64,000 bases of DNA from Tubulanus polymorphus (taxonomy: Eukaryota > Nemertea > Palaeonemertea > Tubulaniformes > Tubulanidae): contig NC_134029.1 in assembly GCF_964204645.1 (NCBI RefSeq), positions 19,612,450-19,676,449 on the forward strand, read 5' to 3'. The notes beneath the pieces were generated by a model that saw only the letters and a program-made list of their open reading frames with translations, ran no database searches and was not told where the DNA came from. Shown here piece after piece: positions 12,301-20,970 of the stretch; within the stretch, counting starts at the first letter, position 1, and each line of letters opens with the position of its first letter. A program made the translations under genes and the position numbers.

Positions 12301-13588
12301 GGGAAATGTTTGAACTGTTCATGATTGCATTACAGGTAAAGCGTTAACGACTTTCATTCGAAAATGGAAGTTCGTGGAAATGACATCCGATAAAGAAATG
12401 CCCGTGAATAAAACTTTGTGGAGCTCGATCTCGGTCAATATCAAAGGTAACAGCCGCCGCAGCAGCAGCACACGCCGCATGACGGAAGCTGACAGTGTGT
12501 AACAACCGTGCGCAGTGTATATGAAATCGTTCGTTCTCCCTTTCTGGCGGTTTTCTTAAGCACGCAACGATGCAATATTTCAGTTCGTCCTTTCTGCAAA
12601 TATTGATATCGAAAATGAAAACCCGCAAACCTTGTTGTCCTTTTTACGTTGAAAATGACGCTGAAACTTTGTGACGAAAGCAAAATCATCTGAATAGATA
12701 GAATTTTTCATCTCGGTAACCATCCTTATATACAAACTTGTACAGGATCGAAAAAAAACCGTTCTTAATACAGTACGGTACCACCGGCGCTATTTTCTCT
12801 CTCGGTCGTGGCGAATTGTTGGGGGCAAATTTAGAAGTTTTTCGAAATGCTATAGAAATACTAACGAACTTTAAACACCGGCGTTATATCATAATCGTTT
12901 TCGGACGTTTTTCTTTGATTCGATAGCACGGGGATGAATATGAAGTGTTTCGTGCCAGAATTTCCAAAATTGTGCGGCCCTCTTGCAAAGCTCCGTGTGA
13001 TGCACAGTATATATATAATAGACTTCTGGGTCCAGTTCTGAAGTTCTGAGTTAAAATTTGACTCTGAGTTAACTCATTGATAATGAACTAACTTTAACCA
13101 ATAGTTAACTTAAACTCACAACTGTGGAACTGGGTCCTGCATGCGTATTACATACAGTTTCGGTTTGCATGATGGACCAAAAACTCGTATAAGTTTGACG
13201 GGAAAACTGAAGCGAAACGCAGTAGTGAAGAAAGAGAACGAAGCGAATATAAAAATATGAATATTGTCTTGTGATTGAGCGTACAGTAACGTGACGAAAT
13301 AAGCTGCGGATTCAAATATCTGAATGTCTATATATAGTTGTTGTTTTGCGCCCTTACCCTTCGCACCGTCGAATCAACCCGCAATAATACGGAGGACGAC
13401 ATTTCGCCGAGCGGAATTTTCTCAAATACGATTTCTTTCTTTTTATATTTGCAGTTCCGATTGGTGAGTCGAAACGCGTGCATTCCGGTGACGACGACGG
13501 CTCGTCTGGTTCGGCTGTGACCGCATCACATTGTCTTCTACTGCTGCCAATAGGGGTCGCTTTGATCATTTCCAGGGCGACCCGGTGA
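163..13588 (+). CDS. Lachesin/DIP/IgLON-like GPI-anchored Ig-domain protein, 3' part of gene (six exons)
   Basis: Spliced gene joined from 163-367, 6937-7089, 7867-7995, 9359-9646, 10370-10516 and 13455-13588, giving 1056 nt and about 351 residues. The order is the C-G strands of Ig1, a complete Ig2, a complete Ig3, a charged linker and a hydrophobic tail. The Ig1 end (YRCSVNTDP), the Ig2 start (VPPKI) and the Ig3 start (PPEIR) are typical of the three-Ig neuronal adhesion proteins lachesin, DIP and IgLON, which sit on the outer leaflet and pair with partners on other cells. Each junction has GT and AG ends and is phase 1, as usual for Ig modules. The 5' exons (signal peptide and the first Cys of Ig1) are outside the window. 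I cannot assign it to one subfamily without a tree. The large introns and the repeats inside them are ordinary for such genes. Confidence 0.88.
513..957. mobile_element. GAAAC-rich fold-back element carrying a 55/59-bp minisatellite
   Basis: The left end TTAAGCCCAATGCACACGA and the right end CATGCGTCGTGC resemble in inverted form the ends of other copies at 7139-7453, 10106-10266, 18093-18138, 19572-19733 and 50368-50562. The middle has been replaced by six tandem units (see 612-949). No transposase is present, so this is a non-autonomous element. It lies in an intron of the Ig-domain gene. Confidence 0.75.
612..949. repeat. Minisatellite, six units of 55 or 59 bp
   Basis: Units begin CAGGGAAACGCTCGGAAAC at 612, 667, 722, 781, 840 and 895, so the periods are 55, 55, 59, 59, 55 and 55. 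The 59-bp units carry one extra ATGC (CATGCATGCGTA against CATGCGTA). Each unit also contains TGTCTTCTGTTTCCGTGTT. Units differ by only a few substitutions, so the amplification is recent. The units keep five frames open at once, which explains the overlapping open frames here; none is a gene. Confidence 0.95.
5003..5190. repeat. Tandem duplication, two units of about 93 bp
   Basis: The two units begin ACACTCTCATTTTCTAGATT at 5003 and 5096 and share TTTTGAGTTCTT and CCAGG...AGATAAGAAA further in. The second copy has diverged by scattered substitutions and fades after about 5190. Confidence 0.8.
6937..7089 (+). CDS. Exon: first half of Ig domain 2
   Basis: Acceptor TTTTTCTCTAG (AG at 6935-6936), donor GTGAGT at 7090. 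The exon is phase 1 on both sides and 153 nt long (51 codons). It reads VPPKIIESQSSNDVIVKEGD, then TVQLVCNATGVPLPTITWYR. This gives the A strand, the B-strand Cys and the C-strand Trp of an I-set Ig domain. CNATG includes an N-glycosylation sequon. The VPPKI start directly joins the end of Ig1, as in lachesin and IgLON proteins, where the three Ig domains follow each other with almost no linker. The domain is finished by the exon at 7867-7995. Confidence 0.9.
7090..7866 (+). other. Intron splitting Ig2, with a fold-back element
   Basis: The donor is GTGAGT and the acceptor is TTATAG. Bases 7139-7453 are a copy of the GAAAC fold-back family; the remainder shows nothing recognisable. Confidence 0.85.
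7139..7453. mobile_element. GAAAC fold-back element, with a probable nested insertion
   Basis: The left end TTAAGCCCGGAAGCGCACA continues CGACGCAGGGAAACATGGAA. The right end TGTTTCCGTGTTTACC, then GCGACGTGTGCTTTGGGCTT, is its inverted counterpart. Between about 7185 and 7330 lies unrelated sequence with CCCAGTTCCATAGTCATGG on one side and GGAACCAGCTCCAGGGGGC on the other. It resembles the CCAGTT-ended elements at 13029 and 39714 and may be a second element inserted into the first. Confidence 0.75.
7867..7995 (+). CDS. Exon: second half of Ig domain 2
   Basis: Too short for simple ORF calling; found from splice signals. Acceptor TTATAG (AG at 7865-7866), donor GTAAGT at 7996, phase 1 both sides, 129 nt (43 codons). 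Translation gives RIGLNGEMIIIHNISRYCDD, then HYECIASNGVSTDVGRKMKV. The YEC with following ASNGV is the F-strand Cys and the F-G turn of an Ig domain, the partner of the Cys in the 6937-7089 exon. HNISR carries a second N-glycosylation sequon. The spacing between the two cysteines is normal for an I-set domain. The usual acidic D-x-G-x-Y-x-C motif is changed to DDHYEC, a minor deviation. Confidence 0.88.
7996..9358 (+). other. Intron between Ig2 and Ig3
   Basis: The donor is GTAAGT and the acceptor is CATTTCAG. It contains a hAT-like repeat fragment near its 3' end (8987-9280). Nothing else is recognised; the 63-codon minus frame at 8719-8910 has no features of a gene. Confidence 0.8.
8987..9280. 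repeat. hAT-like non-autonomous repeat fragment
   Basis: Begins CAGGGACGGAACCAGGGGGA, a form often seen at the ends of hAT-type elements. It continues with GAGACTTGTACTAGTCCA and then TGCCCTTTTTCAT, and contains CCTTTTGGGATGTGACAA. The same words recur at 26810-26915. I could not find a matching right end. Confidence 0.5.
9359..9646 (+). CDS. Exon: complete Ig domain 3
   Basis: Acceptor CATTTCAG (AG at 9357-9358), donor GTAAGA at 9647, phase 1 both sides, 288 nt (96 codons). It starts PPEIRLPNRRIGQSLKLQT, followed by MLECEITANPHYRSYWLRKG (B-strand Cys and C-strand Trp). Further on are LTLTITGLEPEDYGDYKC and VSQNSLGYDEKVMELYG, with the D-x-G-x-Y-x-C signature and the terminal G strand. One whole Ig domain in one exon, beginning with PPEI, is what lachesin and IgLON genes show for Ig3. 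The exon is richer in GC than the introns around it. The first junction codon reads TTT, so the domain starts F-P-P rather than Y-P-P. Confidence 0.93.
9647..10369 (+). other. Intron between Ig3 and the linker exon
   Basis: The donor is GTAAGA and the acceptor is TTAATTACAG. Holds a GAAAC fold-back copy (10106-10266); otherwise nothing recognised. Confidence 0.8.
10106..10266. mobile_element. GAAAC fold-back element, short copy
   Basis: ACCACACACGGACAAAAAGA at the left and CTGCTCGTGTGCGTTGAA at the right are diverged inverted ends. The interior has GGAAACATTGTTTCCCG, itself a small palindrome, and GCACACGGCACGAGAAACAT. Confidence 0.6.
10370..10516 (+). CDS. Exon: charged Lys/Asp-rich linker between Ig3 and membrane anchor
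   Basis: Acceptor TTAATTACAG (AG at 10368-10369), donor GTAAAG at 10517, phase 1 both sides, 147 nt (49 codons). It reads EYTDTLPKYQIKPDDKTDDK, then KDKENKITEKAKATPRTM, and ends with IDEKQGPPYIK. It is almost free of hydrophobic residues and is dense in Asp, Lys and Glu, so it is probably an unstructured stalk between the Ig domains and the anchor. Vertebrate IgLONs have only a short linker here; lachesin-type proteins vary. The length is a multiple of three and the phases match, so skipping it would keep the frame and give a shorter stalk. Whether it is alternatively spliced cannot be seen here. Confidence 0.82.
11274..11496. mobile_element. 223-bp inverted-repeat (MITE-like) element
   Basis: AATGATCTTAAGTCCGAAAA at the left is mirrored by CATCTTCGGACTTAAGATCATT at the right (first 10 bases of the inner part are less conserved). 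Pairing continues inwards through TAGTTTATTCAAC, CTATATTCT and ATCTTCAGGAAT to a loop around 11385. Each arm is about 100 bp with roughly one mismatch in ten. There is no open frame of note. Confidence 0.8.
13029..13138. mobile_element. CCAGTTC-ended inverted-repeat element
   Basis: GGGTCCAGTTCTGAAGTTCT with TGAGTTAA at the left faces TTAACTTAAACTCACAACTG with TGGAACTGGGTCC at the right. The arms are imperfect. The interior repeats the words AGTTAAC and GTTAACT. It looks related to the element at 39714-39823. Confidence 0.6.
13455..13588 (+). CDS. Terminal exon: C-terminus with probable GPI-attachment signal
   Basis: Acceptor TATATTTGCAG (AG at 13453-13454), entered in phase 1, stop TGA at 13586-13588. 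Translation is VPIGESKRVHSGDDDGSSGS, then AVTASHCLLLLPIGVALIIS and RATR before the stop. Small residues (DGSSGS) followed by a short spacer and a hydrophobic run of about 16 residues close to the C-terminus fit a GPI-attachment signal, as in IgLON and lachesin proteins. A short transmembrane anchor with a four-residue tail is the alternative. The hydrophobic run is modest and ends in two arginines, so prediction software would help. There is no cytoplasmic domain, so any signalling must go through partners. Confidence 0.82.
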
Positions 13589-14503
13589 TGAATTTCCGAG
13601 CGATCAGTTATCGAATTCTTTTCTAAAAAAATAATAATAAATGAATGTTATATTGTTAGAATGAGACGTTTAAATATAACAGGAAAAAGACAATAATAGT
13701 TTTGATGCACAAGGCTGGACTCCGAAGCGTTCGGTGAAATATATGTTGCATTTCGTGAAGTGACATTGAGTTCAACAAATCCGGAACTTTCATTGTGTCT
13801 GGTCTTCATTCATTTCGTGGTTAAAAGCGGTGCACAAATTCTCGGGAGGATCAAGTTTTTGAAACAATGTGATAATATGCATACCAGTTATGCCTTTTCC
13901 GTACTATAGCGACGAACGAACTTTTTGTTTACGATAGGATGACGTGTGATGCGTCTGAAAATTCAGAACTTAATCACGAACATTGTAAATTGATTACAAA
14001 AATGTATTGTACGCGAGCAGGAATGATAAACTGCGTCTGATTTTGTGTTGTCACTCAGAGGGATAGTCATCAAACATCGGATTACATCGTGAAAATAACA
14101 CGGCAGTGAGCTTCAATTAGAACTCATTTATTTCATAGTGAAATCGTTATTTTGAAAATGGGGCACAATCATTATAAGTCTGGATATCTCGTGCGATTGT
14201 AATGACAAATCTAACGTATATCTAATTAATATAGTTCTGAAAATCGAAGCTCAGCTAACTGCCATTATGGTACTCGATGTATACCTGTATACCTGGCCCC
14301 CGGTTCCCGTTTTGTAAAGCGAAAATTGCTAACCATTTTAGTTACCTCGATAACTTAAAGCTTTCCTGGTGCGAAAGCTTTGCAAAACCGGATCATTCGC
14401 TTCGAATTAGTAATCGTCTATAAATCTGGTAGTCTAACCAAGTATAGTTCATGTATATTCATAAGAATACGATAAATGATTTTGTAATGATACAGTATTC
14501 CCA

Positions 14504-14543
<40 letters not shown>

Positions 14544-16674
14544 GTGATGACGATATTATGTTATCGAATTATTATTGTTTTAAAAAGTTTGATTACATCC
14601 ATGACCGGTACTTTACGAATGAAAAGTACATACAACGAATTTATATTGTAAATAAACGTAGATATATAGTATGTATGTATAAGTCGCTACATACGATGGC
14701 GCGGGCATTTTCTTATTCATTTCTCCGTATATTGCTCAAGCAAATTTGTGAAGAATTCTGTCTTTGGCGGATTTCATTCGGTTGAACGCAAAATAATGAA
14801 TCTCGATTGTGAAATTCTATCGCTTAAATGTTTAACAAATGCAGCATCGTGTTGCTAAGTCGGTTAAACGTTTTATCGAAATTAGGCTTATGGAAAATGA
14901 AATCGCGTTAATTTATGGAATAATACTATGTATTAAATGCCGAATCGATTCTTATTTAAGACTTAGTTATACATTACCTAAAGATTTAGCGCTGACTGAA
15001 ACCTTGCTGTCGGCAGCGTATGCCGCGCAGTGTGTAGACCTCGCGTATAGATAGCGATGCACCGCGAGGTTTCTCTGAAAATCCCAACGCATTTTCTAGG
15101 AAAGTGAAATCTTTTTTTTTAAGGATCTTTAACAGACATAACGGATATTCAGATTTTCCTCGTCACAATTCCTCGGTAGCGATGGTTAAATACGGTAAAC
15201 TACAATTCAAATACAATACTCTACCATACAGTGACTTGGAACCAACCACGAACCAACACTGTAAAGCAGTTGTATAGCACTGAGATATGACACAAAACGT
15301 TAGATTAACTGAACATTAGATAATAGTTCCCCTCTGATGGGATGCTATGGCGGAGTGAGATTCCTTTTATATTTTTGTGCATATTCATAGCATAATATGA
15401 TAATAGGTGTTTAAAAATGATTACGTATCGATAAAGAGACGATGCTCCGAAAATGAAACGAGAGCAGTTTTAATCATTTTGAAAAAAAAGTATTACATAA
15501 AACAACGACGTGGATATATAGAATCGAGCGTTCTCTTGTTAAATGTACTCATAATCCAAAGCATATGATGTCTATATAATGTGTGATCGTTATATCCGAA
15601 CAAATAAGAAAATACGATCAAATAAACAAATACTTTTTTTTTAGAAATAATAAAAATACATGTTATATGTGTTCGAAAAAAAATAATAAGTCGCGTGAAG
15701 GTCGATTCACAATTTGTAAAGAATATTTACTGTACGTGTTTTGTGTTCTTTCAAGATTATTTTTGTTTTCTAGTCTTACCCGTTCGGCTATCGTTAGATC
15801 GGGTTAGGTATAAACAAACGAGCATCTTTCGATGCGTTTTATATACGATAGCGAATAAAGCGTATATGCGATATTAGAAATCCGAATTAAACTGTCTCTA
15901 ATGAACAAAAAAAAAACAAAAAGCGTAGACGCCGCGAATGGAAACGCTGTTAATACGATTTTCTATTGGTCAATATGTCTATGTGCAATAATTAATACGT
16001 GAATTTAAATTTTCGCATGAATTGTTGATGTTTAAAAATAATCTATTCTTCTATTATACGACGATTCGCTTTCGTTTACCGAAATTGCTTTCGTGGGCGT
16101 TGTGGTTGCGGAGTAGTCCCCTAGGCTACGCGACGCGCCACGATGTGTATCAGTATCGTCTATATTGTTTATACTCGCGGATGCGAACCTCCTCGGGTTT
16201 TGACGCGCTGTTGACACAAAACAATATACTTATTTAGTCAAAAACGAGTGGCTTTTATTTCGATAATCGTTATGATTAGTATTATTAAGAATTTTGCGGG
16301 TGTATTCCGACTCTCGGGTATAAGACGGTGCACCGAGAACCCACCCAAAAAACGATTCGATGAATGTGTTTGCATTTAGTCACCCCAAATACGAATAGAT
16401 AATTGTATAAGGTTTTCCGACGATTTTTCGCCAGTTGTCCAAAGGATTTTCAAGTATCAACCACTGTTCAAATGCATCAGTAACGATTTAAGCGCAAATT
16501 TTACTGCTGTGTATTTCGATCAGCTGGTTGATATTTTAGAAATTGTTCCTTGGTGAGCGGGTACGTAACTATGGATGTAAAAAACATAATAATTGTAAGA
16601 TAAATTGAAGTCAATTTAATTGATAGTATTTACTGTAAATCCTTGCACTGTGTATAATAATAACGATAATAATG
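13589..16674 (+). other. 3' flank of the Ig-domain gene, candidate 3'UTR
   Basis: AATAAA occurs 48 bases after the stop (13636-13641) and again at 14651-14656 and near 15855, so the 3'UTR could be short or run 1-2 kb. A (GAT)n run is at 14504-14550. No coding sequence is supported. Confidence 0.4.
14504..14550. repeat. (GAT)n microsatellite
   Basis: About 13 GAT units, one interrupted by GGT near the end. It produces a Met run in one frame, which is not a gene. Confidence 0.95.
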
Positions 16675-16677
16675 ATA

Positions 16678-16768
<91 letters not shown>
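16675..16768. repeat. (AT)n microsatellite
   Basis: About 47 AT units with one G interruption at 16683. The flanks (GATAATAATGAT left, ATCATATTTATTATC right) are loosely inverted copies of each other, unlike the perfect case at 53793-54070. Confidence 0.95.
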
Positions 16769-16770
<2 letters not shown>

Positions 16771-17670
16771 TATTTATTATCATTAAAATCCTGTATTGTG
16801 CATATAACGTATTAAATATTATCATATAATATAATAATATAATATATATAATATGTAAATGTCATCATTGAATCGGTCTTTATAGCATGCATGTGGTCAT
16901 TATTTTGTTGATATCCAAAGGCGAATTTATTTGAAAGAAAAATATATACTACAGTTTTATGTTTACAATATTCGACGCGTTTTTCCTCCTTGGTGTTCAG
17001 AATATTTAATAAGAAACCGCTCTCATCGGCCGTACGGACGTATGAAGGTTGGGGCTCGAGACAAAATGGCCGAAAGAATAATTGTCACGTTATGATGTTT
17101 GCCCCGCAAAAACGAGGTAATAAGTCCCACAATGACGAAATCGAAAAACTGAAATATCGAAACGTTAAAATTTATTTTGAATCAGAATGTCGGTTTTCAA
17201 CTAAAAAACCATTATCGAGTAATAACTCGAAATACAACATGTTAGAGTTTATACCAAAAGGAACGATACACGCTATTGCGAACAAAACTAGGCGATATTG
17301 ACCAGAGAGGAAATGTACTGGGACAACAGTTTATTATGGGCAGAGAAACCAAGGTTACCATGCTCTGCTATATAGTTGACGTATTTTCTCTCCCTAGCAT
17401 TAAATGTTTCGAAATGGATAAGAATAGCGGACAAATGTAATACGTAAGTATCGCTGATGAAAGGTGAACGAGAATTTCCTGAAACTGTTTGAATCTAAAG
17501 TTTCAAACTTCTATATCGAGTGACTTGTGCTATTTCCGCGTGTGGCTGAATATGTTGATATAGTACAGACAAGTTGAGCTCACGGCCGTCACACGCTTAT
17601 CGTCGATGCGTAAAATGGCAGGTAAAAATAACCGACGCAGGAGCAGACAGCCGGTGTCATAGAATCAGAA

Positions 17671-17687
17671 CCCCCCCCCCCCCCCCC
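17671..17687. repeat. Poly(C) run
   Basis: Seventeen consecutive C. The reported length may be unreliable because of sequencing error in homopolymers. Confidence 0.85.
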
Positions 17688-18092
17688 GATGCCAGATGCC
17701 CCAAGTCATAATGGGACTGCTGACCCTATCGAATGGGACGTCGAAATCTAGCCATAGCAGTAGCAGCACCACTAGAAACGTTTTATAGAGTCCATGGGCA
17801 AAGAGCAATCTATGTAAGATAGAAACAGAATTTGAATTAAACAATGCTACTAAAAGCTGGTTTTTACGATGAGCAGCGTGAGGTGCGGGCCTTGTTTTTC
17901 CTCGAAACAGACACGAAATGCTTTAAACAACGGTTTTCTCCCATTCCCAATTATCTTCTCGCTAGAATTGCCAATCCCCTTTACTACCTCGTTTTTATTT
18001 CTTCCTCACTGGCGATGGTCAGTAAGAGAGCGCAATGTCGTTTCTAGATATTTGATTACGGATTTCGCTTTTTGATTTTGTATATAGCGGGC

Positions 18093-18138
18093 TATAAAGC
18101 CCAAAGCGCACGACGCACGGAAACGCGGAAACTGGCGA
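18093..18138. mobile_element. GAAAC fold-back family, half element
   Basis: AAAGCCCAAAGCGCACGACG followed by CACGGAAACGCGGAAAC matches the left end of the family. No inverted right end follows, so this is a solo arm. Confidence 0.6.
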
Positions 18139-19571
18139 CATAAAGACGAATTCGATCGTGACGATCTCCTATTCATTCTGAAAGATTCCTTGAAACGGTC
18201 CCTATATCAACTATGAATACGAATTAGATGTGGTGGCGCTTTGAACAACACGCGTGTAGTAGGTATATATACATTTGAAAATTCTGCCAAAATAACTTGA
18301 TCGCGGGTTAGTTCTGCGAAAATCCGTGAGACTCCAGCACCTCCTCGCGCCAGCAACCGCGCAGATACCGCCAACTGAACTCCCCCTTAATTTCGTATCT
18401 CTCTTGGCTACTTATTATAAGCAAAGGCGTTCAAACGTCTACATATTTCAAAGGGATATCAATGAATAGTGGAATTATTAAACCGACACCGTAGAATGCG
18501 CGCGAGATGAGTGACGAATTTTATTCGAACACTATCGAATTGCCGACTCGCAAAGTCCGTTACAGTGTACGTATGTACTCGGGGTACGCAGTCGTCTGCA
18601 CAAAGGACTGGCTCCCATCCATCAATTTGCTTTGTCAACTCGAATTTTCCGATGAGAAATATAACTGTAATAAATTGGATTTTGGTTGGTCACGTTATTG
18701 AATCAGCTTCGATGACTATACGTTTCCCGTGTCAGATTTTAATAAAAGCAAAACCATTGCCATGTAATATCGGTAGTGAATATGATTGAAAGGGCCCGAG
18801 AATATGCGAAAGAAAATAGAGCGTATATTCTCAAAGCTATAAAGACTCGTGAAGATGCCATGAGTAAACCTAAATCTTTAAGTTTCTTAACCAGAAGGCT
18901 ATGATTCAGACTCTAAACGCAATATCAATTCTTTTGTGGACCCACAATTGGGCTCGGACTATTCTAATCCCAGCTGGGAACCTAGATGATTTCTTTTTTT
19001 CTACCATACTCACACCCTACACCCTTGTTTGGGATTTGACTTTGAGTACTACAGCACCATCTACCTAAATACAGTAAACTAAAAGATAGACGATTGATTC
19101 GCGAATGATGGCAGTAGAAGCTTTCAAGCTAAAACGACTTAAAGTTTTATATCACTCAATCTTACGCTCGTAAAAGATCCACTTTTCCAATCAAAGTAAT
19201 TTGATTTTTCTCTGCCTACACTTAAAGTGTTTCATTCTGACGCCACGCGCGAGGAATTTATGAGTTTTGTAATATACCTTGAGAGATTGCTAATCACCGT
19301 AAAATCGTATCCATCGGGGGTGCTTCCCGGATGCGGATTTAATGCGATTTGATTCGAAATATCGCATAAAATAGTTTTTGCAACTACGTAAATGAAATTA
19401 TTATCCGACATCGCCGTTAGAATCGTTGGATCGTGAAATTTTCCGGATTGAAGCAACCATACATTTCGGAATTACCTCCTCCAAGCGGGTGGTTTCGGTA
19501 CTACACGTGACTATAGCGTACACACGATAATTTATTACGAATATTACATTTTTTCATTTGGCGGTAATCTT

Positions 19572-19733
19572 TATAAGCGCCAATGCACACGAAGCAGGAA
19601 AGCACAGAAACAGGACACATAAATATGTTTCCCGATTGTTTCCATGTGTTGTGTGCGTTTACGAGAAACAAGAAACACGATTTCAGGTGCAGCATTTTCG
19701 AGATCAAACACGTTTGTTTCCGTGTTTCCTGCT
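19572..19733. mobile_element. GAAAC fold-back element
   Basis: Left TAAGCGCCAATGCACACGAA with GCAGGAAAGCACAGAAAC; right GTTTGTTTCCGTGTTTCCTG. An internal GTGTTGTGTGCGTTTACGAG suggests two half-elements joined tail to tail. Confidence 0.7.
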
Positions 19734-20526
19734 TTAAAATGCAGTAGTCTACTCGCGTATAGCGTTGTATAGTTTCTGCATTTTATATATATCGAGGTGT
19801 CGTTTCTCGAGTGCAAAAATACCTCAAAGTGAAAATTAGCCTAACAAAAATGTGATATACGCACGGGGAATAACCCTGTTTAATTTAGCAGTCCGTATTT
19901 ACAACGGGGAGTCATCTATTTTGTGGTGTAGGAGTTAATGAAACGACCTCTTCGGGTTTCGCTAATTTTCCCCGCGCACGAAACCCTCATCTGCGCACGC
20001 GCGAGAGAGAGAGACGCATCACACCTCCCGATCGTCGGCGTCGAACGGCGTAATGACATCGCTCGGAACGAAAGTAGTTCGAATTAAACCAAAAAGTCAC
20101 ACGCTTTGTTCTTGGGAGTCATAGAAAGTTTCTGCGCTTAAAAGCAGCGGCTTTTGTTCTACGGAGTGCGATTAGCGCTATAAAGAAATGAAAGTATTCA
20201 CTCGGATTTTTGTGGCATTGCTTCAACCTTTCTAGTGCCCAAAAGCAATTCATTTAAGCTACATAAGAAACTCGACAGCCGGTATCTAGTTGCAGTTGAT
20301 TAATGAAAAGCCATAGTACGAACTTCTGATCTTTGCCATTTGCATTTGCTTCTGTTCCCCCTTAATCAAGCAAATTAGATACGACGACTGATTTGTCTCG
20401 ATTTGTGGCATTTTTAGTTGGGTAAATTCCTTATTGAAGCTGCTGTAGGATAGTTTGTATTCAACATATTCTAGCGACCAAACCTACATCGATACCGTGA
20501 AAGTCTTTTTTAAAGCCGTTAAAACA

Positions 20527-20970
20527 ATAATGTTTATCTACACTGATACTTAGTCTGTGTTATTTAAGGGGTTCTGTGTGAGTCGATGTGCACAACGTCA
20601 TCAATATTGGCGTTTCAAAATAACAATTACAACTGTGAATTTTTGGCGTAAACTTTTTGATTAAATATATTCATCTCTTATTTCATATTTGATATATTCT
20701 AATAAATATTTTTTGAATGGATGTGCACTGCGTCATCAATATTGGCGTAAAAAGAATTTCAATGTGGTTTAACTTTCAAATATATTTCATAACTCTTATT
20801 TTTATGGTTTATAAATTCTAATAGCTATTTTTGTGTGGACGTGCACTATGTCATCAATATATCGGGGCTAGACTGGTTGCCGGTGAATTTTTATTATCGA
20901 ATTCAAATTCAAAATAACTTAATTGATCCTTAATACTATGTAATTTCATATTATATCATTCATTGTCAAC
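20527..20970. repeat. Dispersed repeat R1, copy A
   Basis: Contains GGGGTTCTGTGTGAGTCGAT followed by GTGCACAACGTCATCAATAT and ends with GACTGGTTGCCGGTGAA and AAAATAACTTAATTGATC. The block GATGTGCACT...GTCATCAATAT appears three times (about 20585, 20720 and 20838), so this copy is internally reiterated. The same family is at 24970-25310 and 54238-54560. Confidence 0.8.

Larger units (their letters stand above)
10517..13454 (+). other. Intron before the terminal exon
   Basis: A 2.9-kb intron bounded by GTAAAG and TTTGCAG. It carries inverted-repeat elements at 11274-11496 and 13029-13138. Bases 10520-11270 and 11500-13020 show no coding signal I can support; 12450-12480 has a short (GCA)n-like run. 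Confidence 0.75.
16769..20519. other. Non-coding stretch with scattered repeats
   Basis: Holds a 17-base poly(C) run (17671-17687), GAAAC-family copies at 18093-18138 and 19572-19733, and a CpG-rich patch near 19970-20060 with a short GA run. A 103-codon frame at 16990-17301 has no recognisable domain. Nothing else supported. Confidence 0.6.

Noticed and set aside
16675-16768. Second perfect palindrome around an (AT)n tract
   Set aside because: The flanks are only loosely inverted over about 20 bases; the symmetry comes mostly from the repeat itself.
16616-16829. Frames of Tyr-Ile repeats on both strands
   Set aside because: Translation of the (AT)n microsatellite.
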